Shown piece after piece: positions 20,670-22,782 of a stretch of 22,782 nucleotides of DNA (positions are counted from its first letter, which is position 1; the number at the start of each line of letters is the position of its first letter). Made by a program: the position numbers and the translations under genes. The notes beneath the pieces are model-generated. The model was given only the letters and a program-made list of their open reading frames with translations, was not told the DNA's origin and ran no database searches. The DNA comes from Desulfovibrio sp. GTDB taxonomy: Bacteria; Desulfobacterota; Desulfovibrionia; Desulfovibrionales; Desulfovibrionaceae. The stretch is from the NCBI GenBank assembly GCA_003525525.1, contig DQED01000318.1, positions 1,852 to 24,633 of the forward strand. The letters run 5' to 3'.

Positions 20670-22688
20670 TCAGTCCCAGCCGGGCTTGTCCAGGCGCACG
20701 GGCATGATCACGAAGGGCAGGCCCATGCGGTAGAGCTGGCGCTGGAGGGTGAAGACCACGTAGTTGTGCAGAAGGCGCGTGACGAAGGTCTCTTTTTCGA
20801 ACACGAGCTGGCCGCCGAAGAAGATGGCCCGGGGGAAGCGCTCGTGCAGGGGCGGGGCCAGGGCGGTCAGTTCGTGCACGATGTCCGTGCCCACGGCCCA
20901 GTGCGCCTCGGCGTGGTAGCCGTGGCCGCGCATGAGCTCCACGTAGGTGGCGAGGGCGCGCTCCATGCCGGCCTTGAGCCGCGCCAGTTCGGCCGCGCCG
21001 CGAAAGACCGCCGCGTCCACCACGCCGATCTGCACGAACACGTAGTTTTGGATGTCCTTGCCGAAGAGCCGCACCACGGAGAGCAGGGTGTGGATGCCGA
21101 GGCCGTTGAAGCCGTTGACGAAGATGACAGCCGTCGGGGCCGTGTCGTCCGGTTCGGCGTCCGGTTCGGCGTTTTCCGGGATGCGCGGGGTGTAGGGGTT
21201 TTGCGGATCGATCACGGCGCGCAGCACGTCGAGCTTTTTGATGCGCGCGCCCACGGCGTCGTAGTGGCGTTTGATCGCCAGGGCGGCCGCGGCCAGGGCC
21301 CCGGTCACGGCAAGGGTCGCCCAGCCGCCCTCGAAGAACTTCACGCAGGTGACCATGACCAGGATGAAGGCGGTGAGCACGAGCCCGAGGCCGTTTAGGC
21401 ACAGGCCCTTCTTCCAGGGGACGCGCTGGCCGCGCACCTGCCACCAGTGGCGCACCATACCGCACTGGGACAGCACGAAGGTGATGAAGACGTTGATGCT
21501 GTAGAGCACGATGAGCAGGTCCACCGAGCCGTGGGAGGCGAGCATGAGCACGAGGGCGGCCGCGCCCATGAGCAGGATGCCGTTTTGCGTGACGAGGCGG
21601 TCGGAGAGCAGGGCGAAGCGGGCCGGTAGCCAGTGGTCGATGGCCATGTTGGACAGCACCCGCGGTCCGTCCACGAAGCCGGCTTGGGCCGCGACGAAAA
21701 GGAGCAGCGCCTCGGAAACGAGCGTGACCAGCACGAAGCCGCCGCCGAGCCCCTGGCCCCAGCCGTCGGTGACGGCGGAAAACAGCACGGCGTTGAGCGT
21801 CTTGCCGTCCTGCGGCCGCACGGAAAAGAGCAGGTAGCACACGATGAGCCCGACAACGGTCACGGACAGGGACAGGGCCATGTAGAGCATGGTGCGCTTG
21901 CCGGTTTTCTCGCGCGGCTCGCGCAGGATGGGCAGGCCGTTGGACACGGCCTCGATGCCGGTGTAGGTGCCCGCGCCCATGCTGTAGGCGTGCAGCACGA
22001 GCAGGAGCATGCCGAGCATGCCCAGTTCGCCGTGGGCGGCGGACACGTCCTGACCCATGCGCGCCACGAGCGCCGGCATGTCCGAAGCGTGGGCGAACAC
22101 GCCGTAGCCGATGACCACGGCGTGGGTGACGACGAAGGTCATGAAGATCGGCACGAGGGCCATGACCGATTCCTTGACCCCGCGCAGGTTGAGCACGATG
22201 AGCGCGAGCACTCCGGCGACGGCCACGGGCAGGCGGTAGGGGAGCCACGTTTCGGGCAGGAAGCTGAACACGGCGTCCGCGCCGCTGGCCACGGAGAGCG
22301 TGATGGTCAGGGCGTAGTCGATCAAAAGCGCGCAGCCCGAAACCATGCCGACCTTGGGCGAAAGGAGCTTGGAGGCCACCACGTAGCCGCCGCCGCCGGT
22401 GGGGAAGAGCTCGATGATCTGGGAGTAGGCGGCGCTGATGATGAAAATGGTCGCGGCCGTGCCAAAGGCCACGAACACGGCGAGAAAGGTGTGCTTGCCG
22501 AGCGCCAGATAGGCTTCGGCCGGGCCGTAGCACGACGAGGACAGGCCGTCCGCGCCGAGGCCGACCCAGGCGAAGAAGGCGATGAGCGAGAGTTTGTGGA
22601 AGATGGACTGGTCGGCAAGGCTCAATTCCTCGCCGATGACGGCGCGGCGCAGGCGGTGTGCAACGGAACGGCGCTGTTCCTGGGACAT
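20670..22688 (-). CDS. APC-superfamily permease, KimA-like (probable potassium transporter)
   Basis: 672 aa. About 12 transmembrane helices lie within residues ~30-480, then a ~190-residue soluble C-terminal domain. The membrane part resembles Bacillus KimA (YdaO) closely in style: SSDALSS/ADGLSSSCYG in helix 1, YSQIIELFPTGGGGYVVA, LLIDYALTITLSVASGADAV, NLRGVKES, TGIEAVSNGLP. KimA is a high-affinity K+ uptake protein whose cytoplasmic domain binds c-di-AMP in Bacillus. Potassium as substrate here, and any nucleotide control, are inferred; a generic amino-acid permease is the alternative. The start is ATG 22688 with AAGGA ~8 nt upstream; the frame extends to 22721 without a better site. Confidence 0.82.
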   Translation of the reverse strand: MSQEQRRSVAHRLRRAVIGEELSLADQSIFHKLSLIAFFAWVGLGADGLSSSCYGPAEAYLALGKHTFLAVFVAFGTAATIFIISAAYSQIIELFPTGGGGYVVASKLLSPKVGMVSGCALLIDYALTITLSVASGADAVFSFLPETWLPYRLPVAVAGVLALIVLNLRGVKESVMALVPIFMTFVVTHAVVIGYGVFAHASDMPALVARMGQDVSAAHGELGMLGMLLLVLHAYSMGAGTYTGIEAVSNGLPILREPREKTGKRTMLYMALSLSVTVVGLIVCYLLFSVRPQDGKTLNAVLFSAVTDGWGQGLGGGFVLVTLVSEALLLFVAAQAGFVDGPRVLSNMAIDHWLPARFALLSDRLVTQNGILLMGAAALVLMLASHGSVDLLIVLYSINVFITFVLSQCGMVRHWWQVRGQRVPWKKGLCLNGLGLVLTAFILVMVTCVKFFEGGWATLAVTGALAAAALAIKRHYDAVGARIKKLDVLRAVIDPQNPYTPRIPENAEPDAEPDDTAPTAVIFVNGFNGLGIHTLLSVVRLFGKDIQNYVFVQIGVVDAAVFRGAAELARLKAGMERALATYVELMRGHGYHAEAHWAVGTDIVHELTALAPPLHERFPRAIFFGGQLVFEKETFVTRLLHNYVVFTLQRQLYRMGLPFVIMPVRLDKPGWD

Positions 22689-22782
22689 GGCGTATTCCTT
22701 CAAGATCCGGCGACAGGGCAAGACCCCGCGCCGACGCGGGGCAGGGGACGGGCGCGGCGCAGGCGGCGTCGGGCCTTACGGC

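Overview
The window is GC-rich chromosomal DNA that looks like a strictly anaerobic Desulfovibrio-type bacterium (Desulfovibrionales). The evidence is an oxygen-sensitive class III ribonucleotide reductase with its activase, a cobalamin-dependent radical SAM protein, ADP-heptose (LPS) genes of a Gram-negative cell, and a short RRM protein with a glycine/arginine tail. This assignment rests on gene content and protein style only.

Layout. 1-1524 (-) is a B12-binding radical SAM protein cut by the window edge. 1595-2206 (-) is a CheC-type phosphatase. 2528-5052 (-) is hldE-hldD for ADP-L-glycero-D-manno-heptose, divergent from a DegT-family sugar aminotransferase at 5487-6662 (+). A terminator separates that gene from a convergent RRM protein gene (6844-7161, -), and 7476-8429 (-) is a Gate-domain membrane protein. 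A tRNA-Lys(TTT)/tRNA-Glu(CTC) pair follows at 8551-8711 behind a clear promoter.

From the tRNA-Glu gene to 17593 lies an integrated element. A 48-bp copy of the tRNA-Glu 3' end recurs exactly at 17546-17593, giving an element of 8,880 bp. It carries a tyrosine integrase next to the intact tRNA gene, with an excisionase-like HTH protein and a 57-aa zinc ribbon in the same operon. A divergent KilA-N gene is followed by an AT-rich one-gene cassette (small membrane protein, own promoter and palindromic operator) and then a low-complexity protein with no good start of its own. Next come a ribbon-helix-helix (RHH) protein, a leftward module with an unusual polymerase-like protein, several very small regulators, a second catalytic-domain-only tyrosine recombinase and a zinc-finger protein. 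The last ~680 bp before attR are gene-free and look like a control or origin region. I see no capsid, terminase, relaxase or conjugation genes.

The most interesting gene is at 13052-14377 (-): an N-terminal winged-helix-like region followed by DNA polymerase family A motifs A, B and C. The steric-gate Glu is replaced by His and motif C reads HDS, as in T7 RNA polymerase, instead of HDE. With the integrase, the RHH proteins and no other replicase, this suggests a minimal self-encoded replication or priming enzyme; that role is inference.

Right of attR the host resumes. First comes the terminator that probably served the tRNA operon before insertion (17602-17646). Then come nrdD (17762-19810, -), nrdG (19653-20444, -), a short region with an orphan plus-strand terminator, and a KimA-like APC-family transporter (20670-22688, -).
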